Counted from the stretch's first letter, positions 6,882-15,101 are shown. The stretch: DNA of 16,586 nt from Methanomassiliicoccaceae archaeon (GCA_009776695.1 WRNI01000007.1:10511-27096), one strand, 5' to 3'. Numbers and translations are program-made. The notes: a model not told the origin generated them from the letters alone.

Positions 6882-7847
6882 TCACCTGTCGCGGTTTACG
6901 ATGTATCTTGCGAGGCTTATCAGCGAATCCTTGTATTCCGAATCCTTCAGGAATGAAAGATGAGGTATCGCATTCTCGACGATGTCGTTGGCCTTGGACC
7001 TGCACCTTTCGACGGCGTCCGTTCTTCTTATCAGTTCAAGAGCTTCTTTGAGATGTTCGTGCGACGGCTCTTTCTCTTTGAAAATTTCCTTTATTCTGGG
7101 GCCGAGGACAGTGTCTGAGATCGCGTAGATGACGGGGAGCGTCGGCTTTCCTTCCGCTATGTCCATTCCCGCTGTCTTTCCCATGGAAAGCCGGTCTCCG
7201 GTTATATCCAGAATGTCATCAACTATCTGAAATGCAAGGCCAACGTCCAGCGCGAATCCTGATATCTCGTTGATGACGTCATCATCGGCGCCGGCCATGA
7301 ACGCGCCCGTCCTTGCGCATGCGAGAATTGGCATCGCCGTCTTTCCGCGTATGATGCTCATGTAGTCCTTTTCAGTGACAATGGGCTTATGTTCAAACTC
7401 TTTCTGAATGAATTCGCTTTCGGCCATCGTCGTCGAGGTGCTTGCGACCATGTCGATGATCTTCCTGTCCGCCGGCCCCATCAGTTTGAAACCTATGGCG
7501 AACATCAGGTCGCCCATTATCACTGCTTTCGTTACGGTATATTTCTCGTGAATGGTCTTACGTCCGCGGCGTATCTCACTCTTATCGTTTATGTCATCGT
7601 GTATCAGCGTGGCATCGTGTATGATCTCAAAAGCGGCGGCGGTGTGAAGAACATCGTCGCCGCACGATCCGCCGCATGCGCGGTGGGCGAGTATGCACAT
7701 CGCTGGCCGTATCCTCTTGCCGCCGGAAGACGTCACATAATCATATATCTCCTGCAGTTCCTTCCTGTCGGACCGTAATGCATCCTTGATAATTGCATCG
7801 ACCTTTACTAGGTCATCAGATATCGATAAGTGCCATTGGTGCCCCAT
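6882..7847 (-). CDS. idsA: Trans-isoprenyl diphosphate synthase (geranylgeranyl or longer chain)
   Basis: Adds isopentenyl diphosphate units to an allylic primer, giving the C20 chain for ether lipids or longer chains. The 321 residues show GGKRIRP (42-48), the first aspartate motif D84-D85-I-N-D88, RRGRKTIH (93-100), GKT (168-170), FQIVDDILD (206-214) as second aspartate motif, and a downstream K-rich turn. The ATG at 7847 gives a normal N-terminus, with GAGGG three bases upstream. A longer in-frame GTG at 7916 would add an unrelated hydrophobic stretch coded in AT-rich DNA. The residues before the first aspartate motif are A79-T80, as in long-chain synthases, so the product length is uncertain. 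Adjacent to and coupled with the geranylgeranyl reductase. Confidence 0.9.
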   Translation of the reverse strand: MGHQWHLSISDDLVKVDAIIKDALRSDRKELQEIYDYVTSSGGKRIRPAMCILAHRACGGSCGDDVLHTAAAFEIIHDATLIHDDINDKSEIRRGRKTIHEKYTVTKAVIMGDLMFAIGFKLMGPADRKIIDMVASTSTTMAESEFIQKEFEHKPIVTEKDYMSIIRGKTAMPILACARTGAFMAGADDDVINEISGFALDVGLAFQIVDDILDITGDRLSMGKTAGMDIAEGKPTLPVIYAISDTVLGPRIKEIFKEKEPSHEHLKEALELIRRTDAVERCRSKANDIVENAIPHLSFLKDSEYKDSLISLARYIVNRDR

Positions 7848-8014
7848 TGTCCCTCTTAAAAGAGATAACGTACTTAAAACCTTCCAGCTTATACAAAATG
7901 TCAATACGCTATTCACAAATTTAATAGAATTATAAAAGATTCAAAATCTAAATAAAGAAGTGATTAATTTGATATATTTCGTATCCATATCTGTTTAAGA
8001 AAGGGGTCGTCATA
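7848..8014. promoter_or_regulatory. Divergent promoter region between idsA and the accessory cassette
   Basis: AT-rich gap. On the plus strand, GATATATTTC (7971-7980) is a TATA candidate, with transcription predicted near 7998-8003. AAAGGGG (8000-8006) is the ribosome binding site of the gene at 8015, so the predicted leader is very short. On the minus strand, candidates for idsA are TTTGTATAAG (7896-7887, predicting a leader of about 19 bases), CTTTTATAATT (about 7938-7928) and GTTTTAAGTA (7880-7871). Which one is used cannot be told from the sequence. Confidence 0.45.
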
Positions 8015-8605
8015 ATGACTGTAAGAATGAACGGGGAGAAAAACAAAAAGTATTTCGTGGGGGGTTGCTGGGGCGTTTCTAAATCAGGCAACCCGAGGGT
8101 CGAAAAGGATATTGATGAAATAACGGAGTCAGAAAAATCCACATTTGGTGATGCCATCGAGAAGTGGGGCATCGATGTGCAGGAAACAAATCTCATCGAC
8201 CCAATCGTTATAACAGGTCCGATAAAAGTAGTAGATGATATAGAACTCAAAAATGGAGTCAAAGTGCGAAAAGAGCTGTATAAAGCTGGACGCGACAGAA
8301 AAATAAGAGGATACTACTCCTGCACATATATTTTAGGATTCACAGAGAAACAGGCAGTATTTTATATGAAAAAATGGAACGTTTATGATTATGATACCTC
8401 CATTTGGACCGAAGAGATATTCTACAAAGATATTGTTTCCATAAATATTGAAGAAGAAACTGTTGGGGGCGTAGTATATTTCAGATTCACACTCAACATC
8501 CCAGGGAGAGAGCCAGTTTCTTCTGGCTATAATCCTAAAGAAAATCTGAATGAAACACACATACAGGCCATGAAAAATCTTATTCGTGAAAAGAAAAATC
8601 AGTGA
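8015..8605 (+). CDS. Unrecognised protein, possible PH-like beta domain
   Basis: A 196-residue soluble protein I cannot assign. No signal peptide or membrane segment is visible. The N-terminal half (1-95) is charged. Residues about 100-165 alternate strand-like hydrophobic stretches (YSCTYILGFTEKQAVFYM, then SIWTEEIFYKDIVSINIEEE), a pattern that resembles bacterial PH-like domains, where 'LTxxRLI...' is followed by 'I.Y.dI.si'. The C-terminus (172-196) looks like the closing helix of such a fold. This is weak fold-level inference only. The ATG at 8015 follows AAAGGGG with good spacing. Base composition is AT-rich compared with the neighbours (22 G/C in 8281-8340). It is followed closely by the zinc-ribbon/TPR gene, so the two probably share a transcript. 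Confidence 0.75.
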   Translation: MTVRMNGEKNKKYFVGGCWGVSKSGNPRVEKDIDEITESEKSTFGDAIEKWGIDVQETNLIDPIVITGPIKVVDDIELKNGVKVRKELYKAGRDRKIRGYYSCTYILGFTEKQAVFYMKKWNVYDYDTSIWTEEIFYKDIVSINIEEETVGGVVYFRFTLNIPGREPVSSGYNPKENLNETHIQAMKNLIREKKNQ

Positions 8606-8613
8606 GAGTTCTC

Positions 8614-9213
8614 ATGGAAGTTCGCGTACTCGCCTGCCCGCACTGTGCCGCAAAGATATCGTCTAACGCTAAAGTTTGTGAATATTGCGGCTATGAGTAC
8701 ATGATTTCCTCTTTTTCTTCTCTTTTGAAGATCGGCCGTCAGGACATAAACAAGTATGTGGCTGCATATTCCGATGCATTGAAAACCAACCCAAATGATC
8801 CCTCCTTGAATAGATCTGCCGGAATCTGTTTCATGAGTTTAGGCATTTATGATAAAGCACTCGCGTGTTTCGAGAGACAGATAGACTCCAACCCGGAAGG
8901 AAGTTTTGCATATTACGTGTCCGCAATGTGTTTGCTAAATGGAAAGTCAGCATTTATCACTGAAAAGAAAAAAATAGACAAAGCGATTGAATATCTTAAA
9001 GCGGCAATTGTGATCGAAGAAAAGGGGATATATCATTATTTGATGGCGTATTTCAAGTACGACTACTATAAACGCAAATTTCTGAAGATAGAACCCGATT
9101 ACAATTATCATCTCAGCGCCGCTCATTCGTTCGGTGTTTCCACTGAAGATATACTTGATCTTTTCAACCTATTGAAAGTTGAAGTCCCAAAAGGTTTTTT
9201 AGAAACCGCATGA
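8614..9213 (+). CDS. Zinc-ribbon protein with TPR-like repeats
   Basis: Protein of 199 residues. A zinc ribbon at the N-terminus uses C8-x2-C11 (CPHC) and C22-x2-C25 (CEYC). It is followed by helical repeats of TPR type: about 64-77 with 80-92 (SLNRSAGICFMSLGIYDKAL is a good TPR pair junction), 97-110, 122-134 and 136-150. This is a protein-interaction scaffold; no enzyme motif is seen. The start was chosen at ATG 8614, because GTGAGAG lies upstream; an in-frame GTG at 8602 overlaps the previous stop and would add four residues. AT-rich like its upstream neighbour, with which it forms a probable two-gene unit. It converges on yidD with a 13-base gap. Function unknown. Confidence 0.78.
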   Translation: MEVRVLACPHCAAKISSNAKVCEYCGYEYMISSFSSLLKIGRQDINKYVAAYSDALKTNPNDPSLNRSAGICFMSLGIYDKALACFERQIDSNPEGSFAYYVSAMCLLNGKSAFITEKKKIDKAIEYLKAAIVIEEKGIYHYLMAYFKYDYYKRKFLKIEPDYNYHLSAAHSFGVSTEDILDLFNLLKVEVPKGFLETA

Positions 9214-9226
9214 CGAAGAAAACCCA

Positions 9227-9448
9227 CTAAGGCCAATCCTCGAAAGGAATGCCTGCGGTCGAGTCTGGTCTGCAGTTAATCCATCTGTATATTGATTTCC
9301 ACAACGCCCTGAGGAAACCATATTTTTCCCAAGCAAGTATCATATATTCTGTACAGGATGGATAGTGTAAACACCGATGATCCTTATCTCTAGTCAGTCT
9401 CTGGAAGACCTTTATCAATCCTATTGCATAGAAGTTCAGGGGATTCAT
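9227..9448 (-). CDS. yidD: YidD-family membrane protein insertion efficiency factor
   Basis: A 73-residue protein matching the YidD (DUF37) pattern: RCLHYPSCTEYMILAWEKYG (25-44) with conserved C26 and C32, then a helix and NCRPDSTAGIPFEDWP (58-73) with the third cysteine C59. In bacteria YidD sits next to YidC and helps membrane insertion; it has an N-terminal amphipathic stretch, seen here at 5-18. Length and cysteines are normal for the family. GAAGG lies about ten bases before the ATG and a TATA box is further upstream. No YidC, RnpA or RpmH gene is near, unlike the bacterial context. Next to it on the same strand lies the end of the fpo operon. Confidence 0.8.
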   Translation of the reverse strand: MNPLNFYAIGLIKVFQRLTRDKDHRCLHYPSCTEYMILAWEKYGFLRALWKSIYRWINCRPDSTAGIPFEDWP

Positions 9449-9477
9449 ATTTGTCTTTCCTTCACTTGTTTCATACG

Positions 9478-9487
9478 TTTATATTGG
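9478..9487 (-). promoter_or_regulatory. TATA box of yidD
   Basis: Read on the minus strand the sequence is AATATAAACG, about 30-39 bases before the yidD ATG. It predicts transcription from around 9457 and a very short leader. It suggests yidD is transcribed independently of the fpo operon. Confidence 0.45.
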
Positions 9488-9510
9488 ATCCTGCTATTTT
9501 CCATAACAAT

Positions 9511-9542
9511 GATAAAATAGATAAAGGGAAGAGGTTTTTATC
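9511..9542 (-). terminator. Possible end of the fpo transcript (weak hairpin plus T-rich tract)
   Basis: GATAAAA (9511-9517) can pair with TTTTATC (9536-9542), at the very end of fpoN including its stop codon. On the minus strand, T-rich DNA follows (TTTATCTATTTTATC). The stem is short and AT-rich, and archaeal termination mostly needs only a T tract, so this is a tentative call. Confidence 0.3.
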
Positions 9543-11001
9543 ACATCAGCAGGAATGCTTTCACCGCTGATTCGCACAGTTCGATTATCGGCCCGGGATA
9601 TATTCCTATCGCTACCGTCGCAATAGCGCATATCGCGATGGCTATCGCGAACGGCATCGGTACGCGCATCTTTTCCGTTGACGCGCCTTTGTCGACGTAC
9701 ATCGCCTTCACCACGCGTGCGTAATAATACAGCGATATGGCGCTGTTTATCACCGCTACGGCAACAAGCCATATCCATGTCCCGTCGGGAGTGACCGCGC
9801 TTGAGAACAGCACGAACTTCGAGTCGAATCCCGCGAGAGGCGGAATGCCTGCCAGCGAGAATAAGAACAGCATCATCGCAAAGGCGACGAGAGGCGCCCT
9901 CTTTGCCAGTCCGCGGTAATCGGATATGTTCTCGCTGAGCCCGCGCGCACAGAGCGCCGCGACAACGATGAACGCGCCGCCTTTCATGAAGACGTGCGTT
10001 ATCATATGGAACAGACCGCCTTCCAGCGCATATGAGGAGCCTACCGCGAGAACGATCAGTATGTATCCCGCCTGCGCTATGCTCGAATACGCCAACATTC
10101 TCTTTATGCTGGTCTGCGATATCGCGATGAGATTACCGAGCGTCATCGTCGCCGCCGCGAGGAATGCGAACAGCCACTGCATCTCGGGTATGCCGCCGAG
10201 CACCTGCGCGAGGATGAACATCATCAGGAATATTTTGAAGAAGACGATGAAACCCATCTTCTTCGACCCTATCGCCAGGAATGTGGTGACCGGCGTCGGA
10301 GCACCTTCGTAAACATCGGGTGCCCAGAAGTGGAACGGGACCATCGCAATCTTAAAGCCAAATCCCGCGATCACCGTTATCACGGCGACGATGTACGTCC
10401 ATGTGAAGCTTCCCTCGGCCAGATATTGTGCTACGTCCGATATAGCCACTGATCCGGTGAGTCCGTATAATAACGAGATACCGTATAACGACAGAGCTGT
10501 TGACAGACCGCCGATTATCAGATATTTCACGGACGCCTCCGCCGACGCCGGGTCGTTCTTCTTGAACGCCACCAATGCGTACGACGAGATGCTTGCCAAC
10601 TCGATACCAATGAACAGCGCGATCAGGTTCGACGCGCCGGCCACGAATATCATGCCCACCGTCGCGACGATCAGCAGCGCAAAGTACTCGCCGTGATGCT
10701 TCCTCGTTTCGCTGCCGCTGTACGATATCAGTGAGACGAGTATCAGCACTATAAGGAACAGCACTGTCATCAGACCGGTGAAGTCATTGAATTCGAAGAT
10801 GTCCATGAACGAGTCCGTGTAGCCGTCGTACATCATGTACGCGGTCACGGCTATCGCCAATGCGGCGGCGGCCATCGTAAATATCGACGATGCCTTGCCG
10901 CTCTTCAGACCTATCGCCGGTACTATGAGAGCGGCGATTATCAGTATGAACTGAGGCATTATCGGCATTAACGCGTCAATACCTTCCTGTATGACTGACA
11001 T
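9541..11001 (-). CDS. fpoN: F420H2 dehydrogenase-like subunit N (NuoN homologue)
   Basis: Antiporter-like proton-pumping subunit of the membrane arm of the complex-I-type enzyme. The 486 residues are largely transmembrane (about 14 helices). Key charged residues of the family are visible: E134 in LFIGIELASIS, K217 in GFGFKIAMVPFHFWAPD (213-229) and K247/K248 in AIGSKKMG. The ATG at 11001 follows GGGGGGTGGTG and overlaps the fpoM stop as TGATG; the GTG just before it (11004) is less likely. It is the last gene of the operon: no fpoO or other subunit follows, and the next gene downstream is yidD. Confidence 0.93.
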   Translation of the reverse strand: MSVIQEGIDALMPIMPQFILIIAALIVPAIGLKSGKASSIFTMAAAALAIAVTAYMMYDGYTDSFMDIFEFNDFTGLMTVLFLIVLILVSLISYSGSETRKHHGEYFALLIVATVGMIFVAGASNLIALFIGIELASISSYALVAFKKNDPASAEASVKYLIIGGLSTALSLYGISLLYGLTGSVAISDVAQYLAEGSFTWTYIVAVITVIAGFGFKIAMVPFHFWAPDVYEGAPTPVTTFLAIGSKKMGFIVFFKIFLMMFILAQVLGGIPEMQWLFAFLAAATMTLGNLIAISQTSIKRMLAYSSIAQAGYILIVLAVGSSYALEGGLFHMITHVFMKGGAFIVVAALCARGLSENISDYRGLAKRAPLVAFAMMLFLFSLAGIPPLAGFDSKFVLFSSAVTPDGTWIWLVAVAVINSAISLYYYARVVKAMYVDKGASTEKMRVPMPFAIAIAICAIATVAIGIYPGPIIELCESAVKAFLLM

Positions 11002-12497
11002 CACACCACCCCCCAGAGCACGAGCGGCATATTCTCAATGAGACCCATCGCCAATGCCGGCAGTATGCCGAACAATGCTATGAGCGCACAAAGCACGCCT
11101 AACGATATTCCTTCTAATTTGCTTACATCATGAACGTTCGTCAGATCTATCTTATCAGTTTCTTTGCCGAACAGCGTTCTCTGCATCGCCCACAGATAGT
11201 AACCCGCGGTGAGCATCAAAGACGCCAGTGCGAACACGATGGGCCACAGTACTTCGATATCCGCGAGATATTCGAAGAACGACATTATTATGCCGAACTC
11301 CGCCACGAAACCGACAAGACCGGGAAGACCCAACGATGCGAGGAAGCCGAACATCATGAATGCCGCGAATACCGGCATCTTTCCGGCCAGCCCGCCGAGC
11401 AGAGGTATCTCTCTTGTCCCTGCGTTATGGCCTACGATGCCGCACACCATGAACAGCACCGCTGTTATGAGACCGTGCGCGAACATCTGGAATATTGCGA
11501 ACTGTATACCAATGCCGGAAAGCATGGCTATTCCCAGCAATACCATTCCCATGTGGCTGATCGACGAGAACGCTACCATCTTCTTGAGATCTTTCTGAGC
11601 GATGCACGCGTACGCGCCGTACAGTATCGCGATTATCGCAAGCACGATCATCGCGGTCTGCCACTGATGAGCGCCGTCCGGCAGCACATCCAAACATACA
11701 CGAATTATACCGTATGACCCCATCTTCAGCATCACACCCGCCAAAAGGACACTTCCCGCGGTCGGTGCCTCGACGTGCGCGTCCGGTAACCATGTATGGA
11801 ACGGTACCAGCGGCATCTTTACGGCGAAACCGAAGAACAGCATCCCGAACACGACAAGCTGGAACGCCGGGCTGAACAGTCCTGCCATCGATGCAGCTTT
11901 CACCGCCTCGAACGAGAAGTCCAGCGCCCCGCCGGCGGATGCCTGCATCGCCAGCGCGAATATACCGATCAGCATTACAAGGCTTGCGACGTGCGTGTAG
12001 ATGAAGAACTTGATCGCCGCATAATGTCTCCTGGGCCCTCCCCATCCTGATATCAGGAAGTACATCGGTATTAGCGTCACTTCCCAGAATATGTAGAACA
12101 GGAAGTAGTCCTGCGCCATATACACGCCCAGCAGACCAACTTCCATAGCCATTATCAGCGCGAAGAAGGTGCTCGGCCTGTCCTTTTCCGATGACGAGAA
12201 CACCGACACGAGCAGAACAAGCAGCGACGTCAGCAGTATCATGAGCATGCTCATCCCGTCGACGCCCACCGCGAAGCTGATCTTGATCGACTCGGTGTCG
12301 ATCCACGCGCTGCTTTGCGCGTACACATAATCAGCATTCGACAGATCGTACAGACAGAACAGCGTTATCGCCAGTGTGACGGCGGAGCATATTATTGCAA
12401 CGTACTTTGCATATTCCTGTTTCCTGCTCATTGCAACGCTCAGTATCGCGCCTATCAGCGGTATCAGGAGCAGCAGCGGAAGTATGAATGAATTCAT
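11001..12497 (-). CDS. fpoM: F420H2 dehydrogenase-like subunit M (NuoM homologue)
   Basis: Second antiporter-like proton-pumping subunit. The 498 residues show the family hallmarks: E139 in FYIFWEVTLIPMYFL, K227 in AVKMPLVPFHTWLPDAHVEA (225-244) and K258 in VMLKMGSYG. The FxxFWE and PFHTWLPDAHxEAPT motifs are specific to NuoM. The start is the ATG at 12497, since GGGGAGGTG lies six bases upstream; an in-frame GTG at 12506 overlaps this ribosome binding site and is rejected. One base separates it from the fpoL stop. Confidence 0.95.
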   Translation of the reverse strand: MNSFILPLLLLIPLIGAILSVAMSRKQEYAKYVAIICSAVTLAITLFCLYDLSNADYVYAQSSAWIDTESIKISFAVGVDGMSMLMILLTSLLVLLVSVFSSSEKDRPSTFFALIMAMEVGLLGVYMAQDYFLFYIFWEVTLIPMYFLISGWGGPRRHYAAIKFFIYTHVASLVMLIGIFALAMQASAGGALDFSFEAVKAASMAGLFSPAFQLVVFGMLFFGFAVKMPLVPFHTWLPDAHVEAPTAGSVLLAGVMLKMGSYGIIRVCLDVLPDGAHQWQTAMIVLAIIAILYGAYACIAQKDLKKMVAFSSISHMGMVLLGIAMLSGIGIQFAIFQMFAHGLITAVLFMVCGIVGHNAGTREIPLLGGLAGKMPVFAAFMMFGFLASLGLPGLVGFVAEFGIIMSFFEYLADIEVLWPIVFALASLMLTAGYYLWAMQRTLFGKETDKIDLTNVHDVSKLEGISLGVLCALIALFGILPALAMGLIENMPLVLWGVV

Positions 12498-12498
12498 A

Positions 12499-14529
12499 TC
12501 ACGCACCTCCCCATGACACGATCACGTAAAGTATCGCAACAAGTACGATAACGCCGACGATAATGAACGCCGCGTAGTCCCTTACGTAACCGGACTGCAT
12601 CTTTCTCATTGATCCCGAACCGCCGACGACGGCGTTCGAAATTCCGTTCACAGTGCCGTCGACAAGGTTCTTATCTATGTAGTCAACGCCTCTGGCAACC
12701 CCGTATCCGAGTTTGAGGGCTATCTGATCGTACAGCTGAGGGAAGAAATACCTCGCTGTAAGGAACTTGTATATCTTCGACTCACCGTTGGAATTGAACC
12801 GCGCCGGATCTATCGATCCCTTGCAGTACATGAGGTACGCCAGAAGTATACCGAACAGCGCCAGCGCCATTGAGACGTACGTCCACACGTTGGTGAATAT
12901 CGACTCGAATATGTGCCCCGCAGTATGACCGAATCCGCCCACCAGATACTCAACTCCCGATCCGTGATCGAGGACACTGAACGTTATTATGTTGTTCAGA
13001 CCGAGGAATATCAAAAATCCGGAGCACGCTGCGAATATTGACAATATTATCAGCGGCACCGTCATCGATCTCGGCGACTCGCCGTGGCAGTGCTCGGACG
13101 CCTCTTTCGGCTGTCCCTTGAAGGTCATGAACCACATCCTGAACATGTAGAACGCCGTCATGAATGCCGTGATCGCCGCTAACGCGAACAGGAACAAAAA
13201 TATCGTTCCTGCCGGAAGACCGAGGATCGACGGTTCCATAGCTGCTTCCAGTATCAGGTCCTTCGACCAGAACCCGCTGAGCAGCGGGAATCCCGCTATT
13301 GATAGTGAGCCGATGAGCATCGTCGCCGACGTTATCTTCATCTTTTTACTGAGGCCTCCCATCTTTCTCATATCTTCTGTACCGACGGCATGGATCACAG
13401 AACCGGCGCACATGAACAGCAGCGCTTTAAAGAACGCGTGATTCACCATGTGGAAGACGCCTGCGGTATAACCTATCGACGCTTCAACCTCGCCTTCCAT
13501 AGCAATCAAATAGCCACCGGCGCCAAGCGCCATGATCATGTAACCCAATTGCGATATCGTCGAGTACGCAAGAACGCGTTTGATATTCATATTGTTCATG
13601 GCCATCGAAGCGGCCACGAACGCCGTCACACCGCCGATTATTGCGACAAGTAACATCACATCAGCGTTCTGTATGAATAACGGGTACGATCTTGCCACGA
13701 GATACACACCGGCCTTGACCATCGTCGCCGCGTGTATCAACGCAGACACGGTCGTAGGACCGGCCATCGCATCCGGTAACCAGTCCTGTAACGGGAACTG
13801 GGCGCTTTTACCGATCACACCGCCGAATAACAACAGCGAGCCGATGAGTATCATCGTACCGTCGGCACCCGCGATCTCGGCGGGATCGAACAGCGTTGTG
13901 AAATCAAGGTTACCGAAGGACCACAGCAGTACGAAGAGACCTGTCATGAAACAGACGTCACCTAAACGTGTCACGAGGAACGCCTTCTTGGCGGCGGACG
14001 CCGCCTTTATCGACGCTTCGTCGCCCTCCGGGTGCTTAAAGCTCCAGAAACCTATGAGCAGGTACGAACAAACACCCATTATCTCCCAGAAGATGAACAT
14101 CTCCAGGTAGTTGCTCGCAAGTATGAGGCCGAGCATTCCGGACAGGAATAACGCAATTTCTGCGTAGTACCTTCTCTTCCGCTGGCCTTCGCCGTGCATA
14201 TAGCCTATCGAGTAGACGAATATCAGCGTCGATATGAACGACGAGAACAGCATCATCACGCATGTTAAACTGTCAATGTAAATGCCGAAATTGATCTCAT
14301 ACTTCCCGAACGCAAGCCATTGTATGTCAGCAACATAAGGCTGACTGGCGGCGAACAGGTCGCCTGTCAGATATTCGTACGAGACCAGCGCGGAAATAAC
14401 GAAAGCGATTATGGCAGTGCCTATCGCTATGTATCCGCCGCCTTCAGGCAGCTTCTTTCCGAAGAACCCTACAGCAACGAACCCGAGCAGTGGTATAAGA
14501 GGTATCAGCCAAGCATAATCCATTATCAT
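12499..14529 (-). CDS. fpoL: F420H2 dehydrogenase-like subunit L (NuoL homologue)
   Basis: Largest antiporter-like subunit, at the far end of the membrane arm. The 676 residues include E149 in FIFWEIMGVCSYLLIGFW (146-163), K241 in IGKSAQFPLQDWLPDAMAGP (239-258) and K272 in ALIHAATMVKAG. After the core helices comes a long C-terminal section with a GESKIYKFL region and a final membrane helix (about 650-672), the lateral helix and anchor typical of NuoL. The ATG at 14529 has GAGGTGG four bases upstream, lying in the last codons of fpoK. Length is normal for archaeal members. Confidence 0.95.
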   Translation of the reverse strand: MIMDYAWLIPLIPLLGFVAVGFFGKKLPEGGGYIAIGTAIIAFVISALVSYEYLTGDLFAASQPYVADIQWLAFGKYEINFGIYIDSLTCVMMLFSSFISTLIFVYSIGYMHGEGQRKRRYYAEIALFLSGMLGLILASNYLEMFIFWEIMGVCSYLLIGFWSFKHPEGDEASIKAASAAKKAFLVTRLGDVCFMTGLFVLLWSFGNLDFTTLFDPAEIAGADGTMILIGSLLLFGGVIGKSAQFPLQDWLPDAMAGPTTVSALIHAATMVKAGVYLVARSYPLFIQNADVMLLVAIIGGVTAFVAASMAMNNMNIKRVLAYSTISQLGYMIMALGAGGYLIAMEGEVEASIGYTAGVFHMVNHAFFKALLFMCAGSVIHAVGTEDMRKMGGLSKKMKITSATMLIGSLSIAGFPLLSGFWSKDLILEAAMEPSILGLPAGTIFLFLFALAAITAFMTAFYMFRMWFMTFKGQPKEASEHCHGESPRSMTVPLIILSIFAACSGFLIFLGLNNIITFSVLDHGSGVEYLVGGFGHTAGHIFESIFTNVWTYVSMALALFGILLAYLMYCKGSIDPARFNSNGESKIYKFLTARYFFPQLYDQIALKLGYGVARGVDYIDKNLVDGTVNGISNAVVGGSGSMRKMQSGYVRDYAAFIIVGVIVLVAILYVIVSWGGA

Positions 14530-14530
14530 A

Positions 14531-14833
14531 TTACCACCTCAGGACCGTAAGGTCATCAACGTCCGTTGTCTTCTTCGATTTGTACGCATGCAGTAATATC
14601 GCAATGCCGACGCCCACTTCCGCGGCCGCGACGGATATCGTCATCAGTACGAATATCTGTCCGAGCGCATCATGCAGATATGACGCGAACGCGATGAAAT
14701 TGATGTTCGCGGCATTGAGCATCAGCTCTATGCACATCAGTATCACGATGCCATTGGTCTTCGTAATAACGCCCACGATACCGACACAGAACAGCGCCGC
14801 CGATAATACCAGGAAGAACTCAATCGGTATCAT
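14531..14833 (-). CDS. fpoK: F420H2 dehydrogenase-like subunit K (NuoK homologue)
   Basis: Small membrane subunit with three helices. From the ATG at 14833 the protein is 100 residues, the usual NuoK size, and the two essential glutamates fall at E36 (LMCIELMLNA) and E72 (VAAAEVGVG), the same positions as in E. coli NuoK. GGAGG lies nine bases upstream. Two nearer in-frame ATGs (14842, 14839) and a TTG (14854) are too close to, or upstream of, this site. It overlaps the end of the preceding gene by 14 bases and its stop overlaps the fpoL ribosome binding site. Confidence 0.93.
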   Translation of the reverse strand: MIPIEFFLVLSAALFCVGIVGVITKTNGIVILMCIELMLNAANINFIAFASYLHDALGQIFVLMTISVAAAEVGVGIAILLHAYKSKKTTDVDDLTVLRW

Positions 14834-15101
14834 CTTCATCATCCTCCTTGGCAATGTAGGCGCCGCCTATTATCGCTCCGAACATCAGTACGGCGAGAAC
14901 GAGCAGCACAGGGCCGTAGTCCTCGAACAGCACGTACGGTAATGACGTTTCGTCCAATTCGTCACCGTCGGACGTGAACGGCACGCCGTTCGGTTCTTTG
15001 TCATCATATGCGTCCATATCATCGGAGAGTATGACCGCCGAGAAGATCACCATCAGGACGGCCGCTATCGCGACGCCTGCAAGTAACGTCTTCTTATTCA
15101 T
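14820..15101 (-). CDS. fpoJ: FpoJ, C-terminal half (split NuoJ)
   Basis: Protein of 93 residues with two membrane helices (about 5-25 and 64-84), matching the last part of NuoJ: YVLFEDYGPVLLVLAVLMFG corresponds to the NuoJ region with YxLpFEl...LLLvA. Between them is an acidic loop of about 35 residues, and the C-terminus is acidic (KEDDEDDTD). Together with the next gene upstream it makes one NuoJ; a split J is known for fpo operons of Methanosarcina. The ATG at 15101 is seven bases from GGAGGG, while the ATG at 15107 almost touches it. It overlaps the J N-half by 8 bases, so the two are coupled. Confidence 0.85.
   Translation of the reverse strand: MNKKTLLAGVAIAAVLMVIFSAVILSDDMDAYDDKEPNGVPFTSDGDELDETSLPYVLFEDYGPVLLVLAVLMFGAIIGGAYIAKEDDEDDTD

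Larger units (their letters stand above)
7917..9500. other. AT-rich accessory segment
   Basis: Base composition drops here compared with both sides: 22 of 60 bases are G/C at 8281-8340, against 36 of 60 at 12241-12300 in fpoM. The segment holds the unassigned PH-like/TPR pair, yidD and their promoters. I found no transposase, integrase, tRNA or flanking direct repeat, so transfer is suggested only by composition and gene content. Confidence 0.4.

Noticed and set aside
6108..6956. Long plus-strand frame of 282 codons antisense to the geranylgeranyl reductase
   Set aside because: It mirrors the strongly motif-supported reductase on the other strand, has low-complexity Ser/Pro/Leu content, no family motif and no ribosome binding site.
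7848..7916. Longer N-terminus of the prenyl synthase from a GTG at 7916
   Set aside because: The added stretch is coded by AT-rich promoter DNA and matches nothing in the family; the ATG at 7847 has GAGGG upstream.
11425..12306. Minus-strand frame of 293 codons inside fpoM
   Set aside because: Arg/Gly/Asp-rich shadow in another frame of fpoM, which has clear NuoM motifs.
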